Assembly: GCA_965661005.1 (NCBI GenBank)
Contig: CBFICB010000008.1
Location: forward strand, 1-64,000
Source: UBA5109 sp965661005
GTDB lineage: Bacteria; Pseudomonadota; Gammaproteobacteria; Pseudomonadales; Pseudohongiellaceae
Length of the DNA stretch: 64,000 nt
Direction of reading: 5' to 3'
Part shown: one piece after another, positions 51,713 to 59,938 of the stretch
How the letters are laid out: each line of letters begins with the position of its first letter
Position numbering within the stretch: the stretch's first letter is position 1
Translations under genes and position numbers: made by a program
Notes under the pieces: model-generated
Seen by the model: only the letters and a program-made list of their open reading frames with translations
The model's database searches: none
What the model was told of the DNA's origin: nothing

Positions 51713-53128
51713 ATGAAACTTGAACTTGATAGCACCCTATCCACACCAATTTTCCAACAAATAGTCGATCAGATTCATTTTAAGGTTAACACAGAGGAAC
51801 TCCAGCCTGGAGATAAATTACCCAGCATTCGCACTCTGGCAGAAGAGCATAATCTGGCTGCCAACACGGTGGTTAAGGCCTTCCGTCAGCTTGAGTTTCG
51901 AGGCCTGATCAAAGCGATGGATCGAAGTGGGTATATTGTCGCTAAACCCGATGAAAGCATAGGACGCTATCAGGCCAGAGGTGTCTCATCAGATAAAAAT
52001 GAAGTACATCAGGTAGTCGACAACCTGGATCATGGCTTATTCTCCAACGCCTTTTGCAAAATAACCGAAGACTATCTCACAGGTAATCCCGAACAATGCA
52101 ATGTCATTCATGCAGACGGTAGTGGTACTAAATCAATCATTGCTTACCTCGCCTATAAAGAGACAAACGACACCAGTGTATTTCATGGTATTTCACAGGA
52201 CTCCATTGTGATGAACCTGGATGATTTACTCTGCATAGGCGTTAATGGTCGCATTCTGTTATCCAATACCGTTAATCGGAATGCCCTGAATTGTCCAGGT
52301 GAAGTTGTAGGCGCGCTAATCCAGGGTAGTGAAAACTTTCTGAATAAACTTCGAGAGTTTGGTGTGAAAATTTACAGTGGAGGTGGCGAAACTGCCGACG
52401 TCGGGGACCTAACTGGCACTATCGTCGTGGATAGCTGCGCTGTGGCTGTGATGAAGAAGAAAGACATCATCACTGGTGATTTGATCCAGCCTGGCTTGAG
52501 TATTGTCGGCCTTTCTTCAACCGGTCAAAGTTCTTACGAGGATAAGGTCAACAGCGGTATTGGTAGCAATGGTTTAACCAGCGCACGACACGACATGCTC
52601 AGTAAGTATTATGCAGAAAAATATCCAGAATCTTTTGACGCCAACGTATCAAGTGATCTTGTTTATTGTGGCCCCTATAAACTGGAAGATCCTTTGCCGG
52701 AATCGGATTTCACTGTCGGTGAAGCCATTTTGAGTCCTACCAGGACCTATGCTCCAGTGATTTACAAAATTCTGGAACAGCACCCTGGCCTTATTCAGGG
52801 TCTGATTCATTGCTCCGGCGGCGCACAAACCAAATGTTTAAAGTTCGCTGATAATGTGCACTTTATAAAAGACAACTTATTCCCTACTCCACCAGTATTC
52901 AAAGCGATACAGAAGGCATCGAGCACTCCCTGGAAAGAAATGTATAAGGTTTTCAATATGGGGCATCGCATGGAGATTTATTGCGAGCCAGAACATGCCG
53001 ATACAGTTATGGAGATTGCCGGTAGCTTCAATATAGACTCACAGATAATCGGACGCACGGAGGCCAGCCTTGCAGGCAACAAGCTTAGCTTGTCCCACTT
53101 AGGAGAAGTCTTTGATTATAGTCCCTAA
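51713..53128 (+). CDS. Fusion of a GntR (YtrA-like) DNA-binding domain to an AIR-synthase (PurM-like) domain
   Basis: This is a 471-residue two-domain protein. Residues 1-77 form a GntR winged helix (TPIFQQIVDQIHFKVNTEEL, then PGDKLPSIRTLAEEHNLAAN, then SGYIVA). After a linker of about 10 residues, about 86-460 form a complete PurM-superfamily domain: HADGSGTKS (133-141, ATP/substrate loop), GGETADVGD (213-221), GSNGLTSARHD (about 284-294), SPTRTYAP and NMGHRMEIY (435-443). The enzyme part resembles the divergent PurM of Bacteroidota more than enteric PurM. PurM closes FGAM to AIR in purine synthesis. Fused to a DNA-binding domain, it may instead sense a purine-pathway ligand or ATP. No other purine gene is adjacent. 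The palindrome upstream suggests autoregulation. The function is inference; the domains are clear. Confidence 0.88.
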   Translation: MKLELDSTLSTPIFQQIVDQIHFKVNTEELQPGDKLPSIRTLAEEHNLAANTVVKAFRQLEFRGLIKAMDRSGYIVAKPDESIGRYQARGVSSDKNEVHQVVDNLDHGLFSNAFCKITEDYLTGNPEQCNVIHADGSGTKSIIAYLAYKETNDTSVFHGISQDSIVMNLDDLLCIGVNGRILLSNTVNRNALNCPGEVVGALIQGSENFLNKLREFGVKIYSGGGETADVGDLTGTIVVDSCAVAVMKKKDIITGDLIQPGLSIVGLSSTGQSSYEDKVNSGIGSNGLTSARHDMLSKYYAEKYPESFDANVSSDLVYCGPYKLEDPLPESDFTVGEAILSPTRTYAPVIYKILEQHPGLIQGLIHCSGGAQTKCLKFADNVHFIKDNLFPTPPVFKAIQKASSTPWKEMYKVFNMGHRMEIYCEPEHADTVMEIAGSFNIDSQIIGRTEASLAGNKLSLSHLGEVFDYSP

Positions 53129-53221
53129 CTGCTTTATCTTAAGTCCGCAACGCTGGTGAATTTCTTTATTAAGCAGGTATAGACTCACAGAGCTTTCTTT
53201 TATTCATTCAATGGGGGCTTT

Positions 53222-54229
53222 ATGCACAAAGCTGTTAAATATTTAACCTTATCTGTATTGTTTTTTACACTTATACCCAGTGTGCTGGCTCAAGCTCCTG
53301 GCGTACAAAGAAGCATTACCGAGCTTGGGGATGGCTTATATCAGGTCAATACCGGTCCGGGAGTTTTACCCGTTTTTGTTTTTCTGGTAACAGATGCTGG
53401 CATTCTCATCGTCGACCCACCTAACCCTGCTTCGGCTGAGTGGCTGCAGGAGCAACTATCCACTCGGTTCCCAAACCATGAAGTGGTTTATGTTGTTGAG
53501 AGCCACTACCACTGGGATCATACTCGTGGGTCTACTACTTTTGCGAATACCGCCACTTTTATTGGCCATGAAAACATGTTGAAAAACCTGGACGCTTCAC
53601 TCGCTGAAGCTCCGCCTCCCGGCAATACTCGAGACAGCAATGGTGATGGCCTATTGTCCAGAGAAGAAGCACAAACCGGAACATTAGCCAATTTCGATGC
53701 TATGGACAGTAATGGCGATAACTATCTAACTCAGGCAGAGCTAACTGCGGACACCGTCAGGCCAAATATCGTTTTTTCAAACAGGCTTGAATTGAATCTG
53801 GGTGAAAAGCGAGTCATTCTGTTGTGGTCGCAAAATCGTCACACCGATGACCTGATTGATGTGTATTTTCCAGATCATGGAGTACTCCTGGCCAGCGATT
53901 ATGTCTGGATAAACCGTGTTTGCTGTAACTTTCAGTTTGATGAGCGGCCCATAAGCGTCTGGATAGAATCTATCAGGGATCTGGAGTCTCTTGACTTCGA
54001 TATACTAATCAATTCACATTTTGCTTCGGGCAATAAACAAGACCTGATTGCCTTTAGACGTTGGCTTGAAGACTTAGCCAACGAGGTTTCAAGGGGTATT
54101 GCGGATGATTTATCCCTGGCAGAAATTCAGGCGTCCGCAGCACTCGAGCAATATTCAACATGGGCTGGTTACGATAACCAATTAAACAGCATTATCGAAT
54201 CGGCCTATAACAGTCTTATGTTGAGATAA
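53222..54229 (+). CDS. Exported MBL-fold metallohydrolase with an inserted EF-hand pair
   Basis: This is a 335-residue protein with a signal peptide (about 1-24, ending VLAQA). The metallo-beta-lactamase fold has the HxHxDH motif HYHWDH at 95-100, further ligands at H207 (NRHTDD), D226 (LLASDYVW) and H266 (INSHF). Between the motif and the second half two calcium-loop sequences are inserted, DSNGDGLLSREE (138-149) and DSNGDNYLTQAE (162-173), both with the EF-hand Asp/Asn/Asp/Glu spacing. The substrate is unknown; quinoprotein-relay, lactonase and beta-lactamase-like relatives share the fold. It begins a run of five exported-protein genes. Confidence 0.85.
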   Translation: MHKAVKYLTLSVLFFTLIPSVLAQAPGVQRSITELGDGLYQVNTGPGVLPVFVFLVTDAGILIVDPPNPASAEWLQEQLSTRFPNHEVVYVVESHYHWDHTRGSTTFANTATFIGHENMLKNLDASLAEAPPPGNTRDSNGDGLLSREEAQTGTLANFDAMDSNGDNYLTQAELTADTVRPNIVFSNRLELNLGEKRVILLWSQNRHTDDLIDVYFPDHGVLLASDYVWINRVCCNFQFDERPISVWIESIRDLESLDFDILINSHFASGNKQDLIAFRRWLEDLANEVSRGIADDLSLAEIQASAALEQYSTWAGYDNQLNSIIESAYNSLMLR

Positions 54230-54289
54230 TTCAAGGTAATACTGTAAGGTCCTGGTTTGGAGAAAATAGCCTGTAAAGATATCGTTTAT

Positions 54290-55027
54290 ATGAGCAGATA
54301 TTTCACCATCATAATTCTGAGCCTTACTGCTTTTGCTTCCAGCTATACTTATTCTCAGATATTTCGCAGCAGAAGCATTAGCAATCAGCCCGAACCTCCC
54401 CAAACAGAATTTATCGCTGCCCGTTGGCACTTTGGAACCAATGGCGACATCGGTCATATGGGCTGGTCTCACAATTATCCTGAATCCGACCTGCATTTGA
54501 ATGATTTTCTGAAACGCAGCACCCGCATAGACCTCGAAGATGCATCATTTCTAATAGTAGAACTGGGCAGCGAGAAAGTCTTTGATCACCCCTTTGCCTA
54601 TGTTTCTGAACCAGGAGAAATGGAACTGACCGATCAGGAGGTTATTAACCTGCGCGAGTTTATACTTAAGGGTGGATTTGTATTAATGGATGATTTCGAT
54701 GGCCCCTGGCAATGGGCACAAATGGCTTCTCAGGTAAGACGAGCATTTCCTGAAAACAATTTTGTTCCCCTCTCCATAGACGAGCCTATCTTCCAAATTG
54801 TAAACCCAATGGATGATTTTCAGGACATGGCGAATTATGTGCCCGGCGGCACGATCACTTACTATGGCTTATATAATCCTGATGGCAATCTCGGCATTTT
54901 GGCAGGTCACAATAATGATCTGGCGAATTTCTGGGATTGGTATTCAGATGGCACTATGCCTTTACTCCCCTCTACTGATGCCTTCAGATTAGGCGCCAAT
55001 GCTGTCATTTACGCAATGACACATTGA
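54290..55027 (+). CDS. Exported DUF4159 protein
   Basis: The product of about 245 residues has an N-terminal signal peptide (about 1-22). The remainder matches DUF4159, with FIAARWHFGTNGD near the start, the central EFILKGGFVLMDDFDGPWQW, and the C-terminal FRLGANAVIYAM. DUF4159 proteins have a class-I glutamine-amidotransferase-like (flavodoxin-like) fold and no established activity. The ATG at 54290 gives a proper signal peptide; an upstream in-frame TTG at 54257 would not. It follows the MBL gene by 60 bp on the same strand. Confidence 0.78.
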   Translation: MSRYFTIIILSLTAFASSYTYSQIFRSRSISNQPEPPQTEFIAARWHFGTNGDIGHMGWSHNYPESDLHLNDFLKRSTRIDLEDASFLIVELGSEKVFDHPFAYVSEPGEMELTDQEVINLREFILKGGFVLMDDFDGPWQWAQMASQVRRAFPENNFVPLSIDEPIFQIVNPMDDFQDMANYVPGGTITYYGLYNPDGNLGILAGHNNDLANFWDWYSDGTMPLLPSTDAFRLGANAVIYAMTH

Positions 55028-55160
55028 TTCCAATTGGTTTGTTGATGAGCCTTTATAAAACGAAAGTGCAATAAAAAGCACAAGCCCGAAACAGCAATTA
55101 AATATCCTCTTCATAATCCTAATTTGGTGATACCAACTATGCTGTACTAAGGAGATCTTC

Positions 55161-56315
55161 TTGAGTAATATTTGCAGTGCAAACTTAGCTAATCGTTATT
55201 TTGCTACAAAAAAAATAATAAAAATCAGGCTACTTTCTATGCTACAAACTATGCTACAAAAAAATCATTTTTCCCTTTTCTTCGCGATACTTTTATTATT
55301 TGGAAGCCTTTTTTCCCCTGTCGTCTTGTCGCAAAACAATACAGCCTCTATCTCTGGCAATCTCATAGACCCTAATGGCTCTGTCATTACTGGCTTGAGT
55401 ACGCCAGTTTTTATGACCCATACAGAAACTGGCGAGAACTTTCAGTCTGATGTTTCCTTGCAAGGTCAATATGAAATCTCTGGTTTACCAGCAGGTACCT
55501 ACGACCTTGTTTTCCCCAGCTCTTGCTGTATGTATATGACCTATAGTCAGGAAAGTGTTGAGATTAGAGCAGGACAGGCGCTTAATCTGGATCTTAATCT
55601 GGGTTGGCACATTAATTTAGGCACTATTGGAGACGACCCCGGCATGCTGGCAGAGGATATGATCAACCAGTCCGGCGACCTCTCTGGACCAACACCCAGG
55701 ATGCCTGATGGAAAGCCTGATCTCTCTGGTATGTGGTACAACCTTCCCGATACTCGTGGTTTTGGCGCTAATCTACCACCTTTGCAAGCCTGGGCTGCAG
55801 AAATTCAGGAACAATTAAATGCATTGGGACAACAAAACGCTGCTTCTTATTGCCTGCCACAAAGCGCTGTACCGACGACATTAATTTTCCCCTATAAAAT
55901 TATTCAAACAGATGACCTTATTGTTCAGCTGGCAGAATTTGTTACCCCGGCTTACAGACAGTTTTTTCTAGACGGTAGAGACATGCCTGAAATATGGAAC
56001 CCCTCCTGGTACGGCCATTCAGTTGGCCACTGGGAAGGCGATACCCTTGTTGTTGAATCATCTGGTTTTAATGAAATTACGCCGGGTTTTGGCGTGCATA
56101 CAGAGTCTTTAAAAATAACGGAACGTTATACTCGCCCCCAAAATGACATTTTGCTGCTTGAAGTCATCGCAGAAGATCCTGAGGCCTATACACAAGCTTA
56201 TATCAGAAACTATGAAGCCAGATTGGTGGAAGGCCAGGAATTACTGGAGTTTGTTTGCGCCGAAGGTAATGACACCTCCTTATATGCACAACCGGTTTGG
56301 CGTGGTCGCCCCTAA
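55161..56315 (+). CDS. Exported protein with a carboxypeptidase-regulatory-like domain
   Basis: A signal peptide is followed by a carboxypeptidase-regulatory / CnaB-like beta-sandwich (ASISGNLIDPNGSVITGL to YEISGLPAGTYDLVF, about residues 62-120). The C-terminal region of about 200 residues has the phrase PRMPDGKPDLSGMW and the signature GHSVGHWEGDTLVVESSGFN, common in environmental Proteobacteria and Acidobacteria proteins of unknown function. The frame opens at TTG 55161, but two ATGs at 55239 and 55251, created by a 12-bp direct repeat (CTATGCTACAAA), lie just before the hydrophobic signal and are better starts. It pairs with the DUF6152 gene that follows. Confidence 0.7.
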   Translation: MSNICSANLANRYFATKKIIKIRLLSMLQTMLQKNHFSLFFAILLLFGSLFSPVVLSQNNTASISGNLIDPNGSVITGLSTPVFMTHTETGENFQSDVSLQGQYEISGLPAGTYDLVFPSSCCMYMTYSQESVEIRAGQALNLDLNLGWHINLGTIGDDPGMLAEDMINQSGDLSGPTPRMPDGKPDLSGMWYNLPDTRGFGANLPPLQAWAAEIQEQLNALGQQNAASYCLPQSAVPTTLIFPYKIIQTDDLIVQLAEFVTPAYRQFFLDGRDMPEIWNPSWYGHSVGHWEGDTLVVESSGFNEITPGFGVHTESLKITERYTRPQNDILLLEVIAEDPEAYTQAYIRNYEARLVEGQELLEFVCAEGNDTSLYAQPVWRGRP

Positions 56316-56369
56316 CAAATTTTAAAAAATCTTTTTCTTGCTGATTAAATTTCCTTAGGAAACAAAAAT

Positions 56370-56768
56370 ATGAAAAAAATAATCACTTATTTATCTTTCT
56401 TGGTCTTTTCACTTCTACCTTTAAGTGGCTTCTCTCATCACTCCTTTATCAGTCAGTTTGATCCGTCTAAGGAAGTTGTCATGAGCGGCACAGTTGCTCG
56501 AGTACGCTGGACTAACCCACATGCCTTTTTTGACGTTGTTATCACTAATGAAAATGGCGAAGAAGAATTATGGGCCTTTGAATTAGGCAGCCCTAACACC
56601 TTGATACGATATGGCTGGTACCGAGACACCTTGCAGGAAGGTGACGCAATTACTGTCGATGGCTATCTTGCCAGAAGCGGAGCCAGGCTTGCCAATGCCA
56701 AAATTGTAACCCTGGCCGATGGTACAGTCATTCAGGCAGGTTCCTCTTATCTTGAAGAAACTCAATAA
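56370..56768 (+). CDS. Exported DUF6152 protein
   Basis: The 132-residue product has a signal peptide (about 1-22) and then the family hallmark HHSFISQFDPSKEV and VRWTNPHAFFDVVI, ending in a beta-rich OB-like domain (AITVDGYLARSGARLANAKIV). DUF6152 proteins are small periplasmic proteins of unknown function that are frequently encoded next to proteins with the PDGKPDLSG motif, as here. Paired His residues at the mature N-terminus could bind metal; this is speculation. Confidence 0.75.
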   Translation: MKKIITYLSFLVFSLLPLSGFSHHSFISQFDPSKEVVMSGTVARVRWTNPHAFFDVVITNENGEEELWAFELGSPNTLIRYGWYRDTLQEGDAITVDGYLARSGARLANAKIVTLADGTVIQAGSSYLEETQ

Positions 56769-56893
56769 CATTGCAAATAATATGATTTCTTTGGTTTCAG
56801 CCATCTAAACGAAGTAATAGCTTGAAGTATAATCGTCTGAAGACTAGTTTAAGTATTCTTTTATCAAACCACCTAATAACAATGGAAATGACA

Positions 56894-57616
56894 ATGAAAA
56901 ACGTAATTAAAAAATTTAATTTTATACTTTGTGTGCTAGCCGCTTTTGCAATGGTTTTCGAAGCACACGCTCAGGCACCAGATTTTGTTGATAAGCTTAA
57001 TGCTCGTCCTGCAGCAGATAGAGCCAGAGATGGTGCACGTCACCCCTATCAGGTGATGAATCTTTTGGGCGTTGAAGAAGGCATGACTGTGCTTGATGTT
57101 GGTTCTCAAACGGGTTGGTGGACACGAGTGTTTGATGCTGCTGTTGGCCCAACAGGAACCATTATTGCGCAGGGCGCCGATGGCGGTGTTCGTGGAGGCC
57201 CGCCTCCAGCAGACATGGTCAACATGGATAATATTGTCTTAGCCGCTGCAATTGCTGATATTGATGCAGGTACTGTCGATGTCGCTGTTACGGCCTTGAA
57301 TACTCATCACGGCAATGCAGAAAGGTTTGTACCTTATTTTGAACAACTGAAAAATGCACTCAAAGTCGGTGGAATTCTTGCTGTAATAGACCATGTAGGC
57401 GACCCCAACATCGACAATTCTCGCCTGCATCGAGTTCCACCTGAAAATGTTAGGGAGTGGATTGAAGCGGCAGGTCTGGAAGTCGTGGAAGAGTCCAATT
57501 TATTGAGGAACAACGCTGACGATCATACTCTTTCTGCTAATATGGGAGATCGTGATGCAATTTTGGGTCGCAACACAGACCGCTTCCTCTTCGTCACCAG
57601 AAAGCCTGCGATGTAA
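56894..57616 (+). CDS. Class I SAM methyltransferase-like protein with a signal peptide
   Basis: The mature part has the methyltransferase fold: GMTVLDVGSQTGWWTRVF as the SAM-binding loop, VDVAVTALNTHHGN, and GGILAVIDHVGDPN as later strands. The unusual feature is a clear N-terminal signal peptide (MKNVIKKFNFILC to EAHAQ), which would place the enzyme outside the cytoplasm, where SAM is not normally available. Similar exported methyltransferase-like proteins exist in other Proteobacteria, with no known substrate. The ATG at 56894 (GGAA upstream) was chosen; ATGs at 56882 and 56888 are alternatives. Confidence 0.75.
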   Translation: MKNVIKKFNFILCVLAAFAMVFEAHAQAPDFVDKLNARPAADRARDGARHPYQVMNLLGVEEGMTVLDVGSQTGWWTRVFDAAVGPTGTIIAQGADGGVRGGPPPADMVNMDNIVLAAAIADIDAGTVDVAVTALNTHHGNAERFVPYFEQLKNALKVGGILAVIDHVGDPNIDNSRLHRVPPENVREWIEAAGLEVVEESNLLRNNADDHTLSANMGDRDAILGRNTDRFLFVTRKPAM

Positions 57617-57666
57617 GTGCAAGCATAGAGAAATCAATTAAGAGAATCTGTTAAAAAGTTTTTCAC

Positions 57667-57696
57667 AAAAAAGCCCCTTATCTCAGGGGCTTTTTT
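57667..57696. terminator. Bidirectional intrinsic terminator
   Basis: AAAAAAGCCCCT and AGGGGCTTTTTT form a 12-bp stem around the loop TATCTC. T-runs follow on both strands. It separates the convergent methyltransferase and pdsS genes and would end both transcripts. Confidence 0.9.
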
Positions 57697-57745
57697 AATC
57701 AGCAAATTTTGATTAGAGGATTGTCTTATTTTTTTAACTGAAAAT

Positions 57746-59938
57746 TCAGCTGATTAAAGGAATCCTTAGCACGACAATTACGCCCTCTTCCTCTAACAGG
57801 TTATCAGCATAGATATAACCTTCATGGTATTCACTGATCATTCGGGCTATATGCAAACCCATACCAAGATGAGGTTGCCGTTTTTTACTTTCTGGACGTA
57901 CAGACACCATCGAATCAAATATTCTATCTTTCATTTCTTCAGCCAGATAAGGGCCTGAATTCGCTACTGAAACAATCGCTTCATTTTCTTCACTGCTGCA
58001 TTTAATCTGTATTGGTTTGCCTTCATACGAAAATTCCACAGCATTGGCTACTAGTTTATCCATCAGTTGCACAATGTAATCAGCGCTACCCTTAATCATC
58101 ACCGGCTTGTCTGTGATATTGAGATTAAAATTAATATGCGGATAAATCTGAGTATATCCTTCAGAGCAAGCCGCAATTACTTTTGCCAAATCAAAAGTTT
58201 CTTTATCCGATGTTTTTAGTATTTGTTCCATCCTTGACGCTTCACTCATATTGGTGAGTATAAGATTCAATCGGGCTATGCCTTCTTCCGCTCGCTGAAT
58301 ATAGATTTCTGACTCTTTCTCATCGCCAGCCATTCGAAGATTTTCCAGAGAAGAGCGCACCACGGTTACCGGAGTTCTTAATTCATGCGATAAACGCGAG
58401 GACATGTTTTCCAGGTAATGCGTATATTGGGTTAAACGGTCAAGAATATTTGAAAACGAACGACTTAAGTCACCAATTTCATCACTACTGCGCGAAGCAG
58501 TAATTGTATTATGAATGCGGCCGCTGTCATCAATGATTTGTTCCGCCTGATTACGTAATGAACGAATACGTGTTGACAGCCCTGATGCAAATAAAAACAA
58601 AACCGTTATTGCCAACAACATAATTCCTAGCATGGTGTCGAACAATGACTCCAAGGCCTGATTCCTAAATGTTCGTATTCCATTCATGTTTTGATCAACT
58701 ACAACGACACCTAGAACCTGACTATTAGCCATAATTGGAAAAGCGGCTTCAAGGATTCTAGTTTCCCCATTTTCCAAGGTTCTAAAATTGGTATTCGGCA
58801 CACCACCTAAAGCCGAAATAATATGCTCTCCTTCTACAGTGCCTTCCTGATAAAGCTCATCAACAAAATTATTAATCGGTTGACTAAGTACCTGATTGTA
58901 TAGGGGCCTTAGTAGTGAGTTTTTGAACTCCGACCATAAACCATCCTGCTCTGCCTGCTCATCTTCCAGCATTAAACCAGTGGCAGTTTGAATATCTCCT
59001 TCACTCAGCAAGATGCGCTGACTACGATCAACTACTTGCACTCGCGAATTACTCTGCCCCATCCCTGCTACTATGCGATCTATTTCAGGTGTTGGGCGAC
59101 GTAAAATCCCAAGTTCTTCGGGACTATTGATACTGGATGTTGACACGATTGCAGCAAGTCGACGCTCTTCGACGTCATCAATATCAAAAATTGATAGAGC
59201 CAGACTATCTCCCAACATTTCCAGAGGCAGTCTTAGTTCTACTTCATAACCTTCTGAAGTTTGATTCCAGCGCCCTGTGATTCGCGGCTCGTATTGCAAA
59301 GCAGAAATATCATTAATATCGCCATCGATACGATAAGGATAAATAAATTCATCGTCATAGGGGGCGATAACATAGTTTTCAAATATTCCTTCTTTATTGA
59401 CAAGTGCCAGACGTAAATTATCACTACGATCAATTCGTAAACTTTCACGATTTCGTAGCACAACATTTTCATCAATAACTCTCAAATAGGCATAAAGTGA
59501 GCGGTTATACTCTCCCAACATTAAGCGAAAACTTAAGGGGTCACCAGCAAGGTCTGAAGATCTAAAACTGCTGAACTGATTGGCAGGGTTGGGGCTGTCA
59601 CTTCCTTCCTGATAATGCTGCTCATATTGCTGATAATCTCGCCAATCCAGAATATTACCGTCATCAATCGCTAAAGGATAAAACACCGGATAAACGTAAA
59701 GATCCCGACCATCAGTGGCACGACTATAACTACTGTCATTAAATAGCTCAGGTCTCTCACTTAGAGCAGCAGCGAGTGCACGAGCCGTTCCCAAAACTGT
59801 CTGCTCCTGAGCACGACTCAGATACTCCTCCATTTCCAGAATATAGAGATAACCCAGCCAGGGAATGACCAGCAAAAAACTGGAAGCAAAAACCAGCTTC
59901 GTTCTTATGCCAAATAGTTTTTTGGTGAAAGCGGCCAT
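57746..59938 (-). CDS. pdsS: Sensor histidine kinase of the proteobacterial dedicated sortase system (PdsS-like)
   Basis: The histidine kinase has 730 residues. The first membrane segment is near 15-33. The large periplasmic sensor (about 36-430) has a region that reads like a CBM9-type carbohydrate-binding domain (PLAIDDGNILDW at the start, RWNQTSEGYEVELRLPLEML near the end). The second membrane segment is at about 432-455, followed by HAMP, HisKA (MSSRLSHELRTPVTVVRSSL, phosphorylated His in SHELRTP) and an ATPase domain (GMGLHIARMISEYHEG). Length and plan fit the PdsS family. The start abuts the pdsR stop (TGA-ATG). No sortase lies nearby. Confidence 0.8.
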   Translation of the reverse strand: MAAFTKKLFGIRTKLVFASSFLLVIPWLGYLYILEMEEYLSRAQEQTVLGTARALAAALSERPELFNDSSYSRATDGRDLYVYPVFYPLAIDDGNILDWRDYQQYEQHYQEGSDSPNPANQFSSFRSSDLAGDPLSFRLMLGEYNRSLYAYLRVIDENVVLRNRESLRIDRSDNLRLALVNKEGIFENYVIAPYDDEFIYPYRIDGDINDISALQYEPRITGRWNQTSEGYEVELRLPLEMLGDSLALSIFDIDDVEERRLAAIVSTSSINSPEELGILRRPTPEIDRIVAGMGQSNSRVQVVDRSQRILLSEGDIQTATGLMLEDEQAEQDGLWSEFKNSLLRPLYNQVLSQPINNFVDELYQEGTVEGEHIISALGGVPNTNFRTLENGETRILEAAFPIMANSQVLGVVVVDQNMNGIRTFRNQALESLFDTMLGIMLLAITVLFLFASGLSTRIRSLRNQAEQIIDDSGRIHNTITASRSSDEIGDLSRSFSNILDRLTQYTHYLENMSSRLSHELRTPVTVVRSSLENLRMAGDEKESEIYIQRAEEGIARLNLILTNMSEASRMEQILKTSDKETFDLAKVIAACSEGYTQIYPHINFNLNITDKPVMIKGSADYIVQLMDKLVANAVEFSYEGKPIQIKCSSEENEAIVSVANSGPYLAEEMKDRIFDSMVSVRPESKKRQPHLGMGLHIARMISEYHEGYIYADNLLEEEGVIVVLRIPLIS

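Noticed and set aside
51713..53128. The fusion gene as two genes joined by a sequencing error
   Set aside because: The frame is continuous through the linker, with no internal stop, no ribosome binding site or natural start for the second domain. An operator lies before the first domain.
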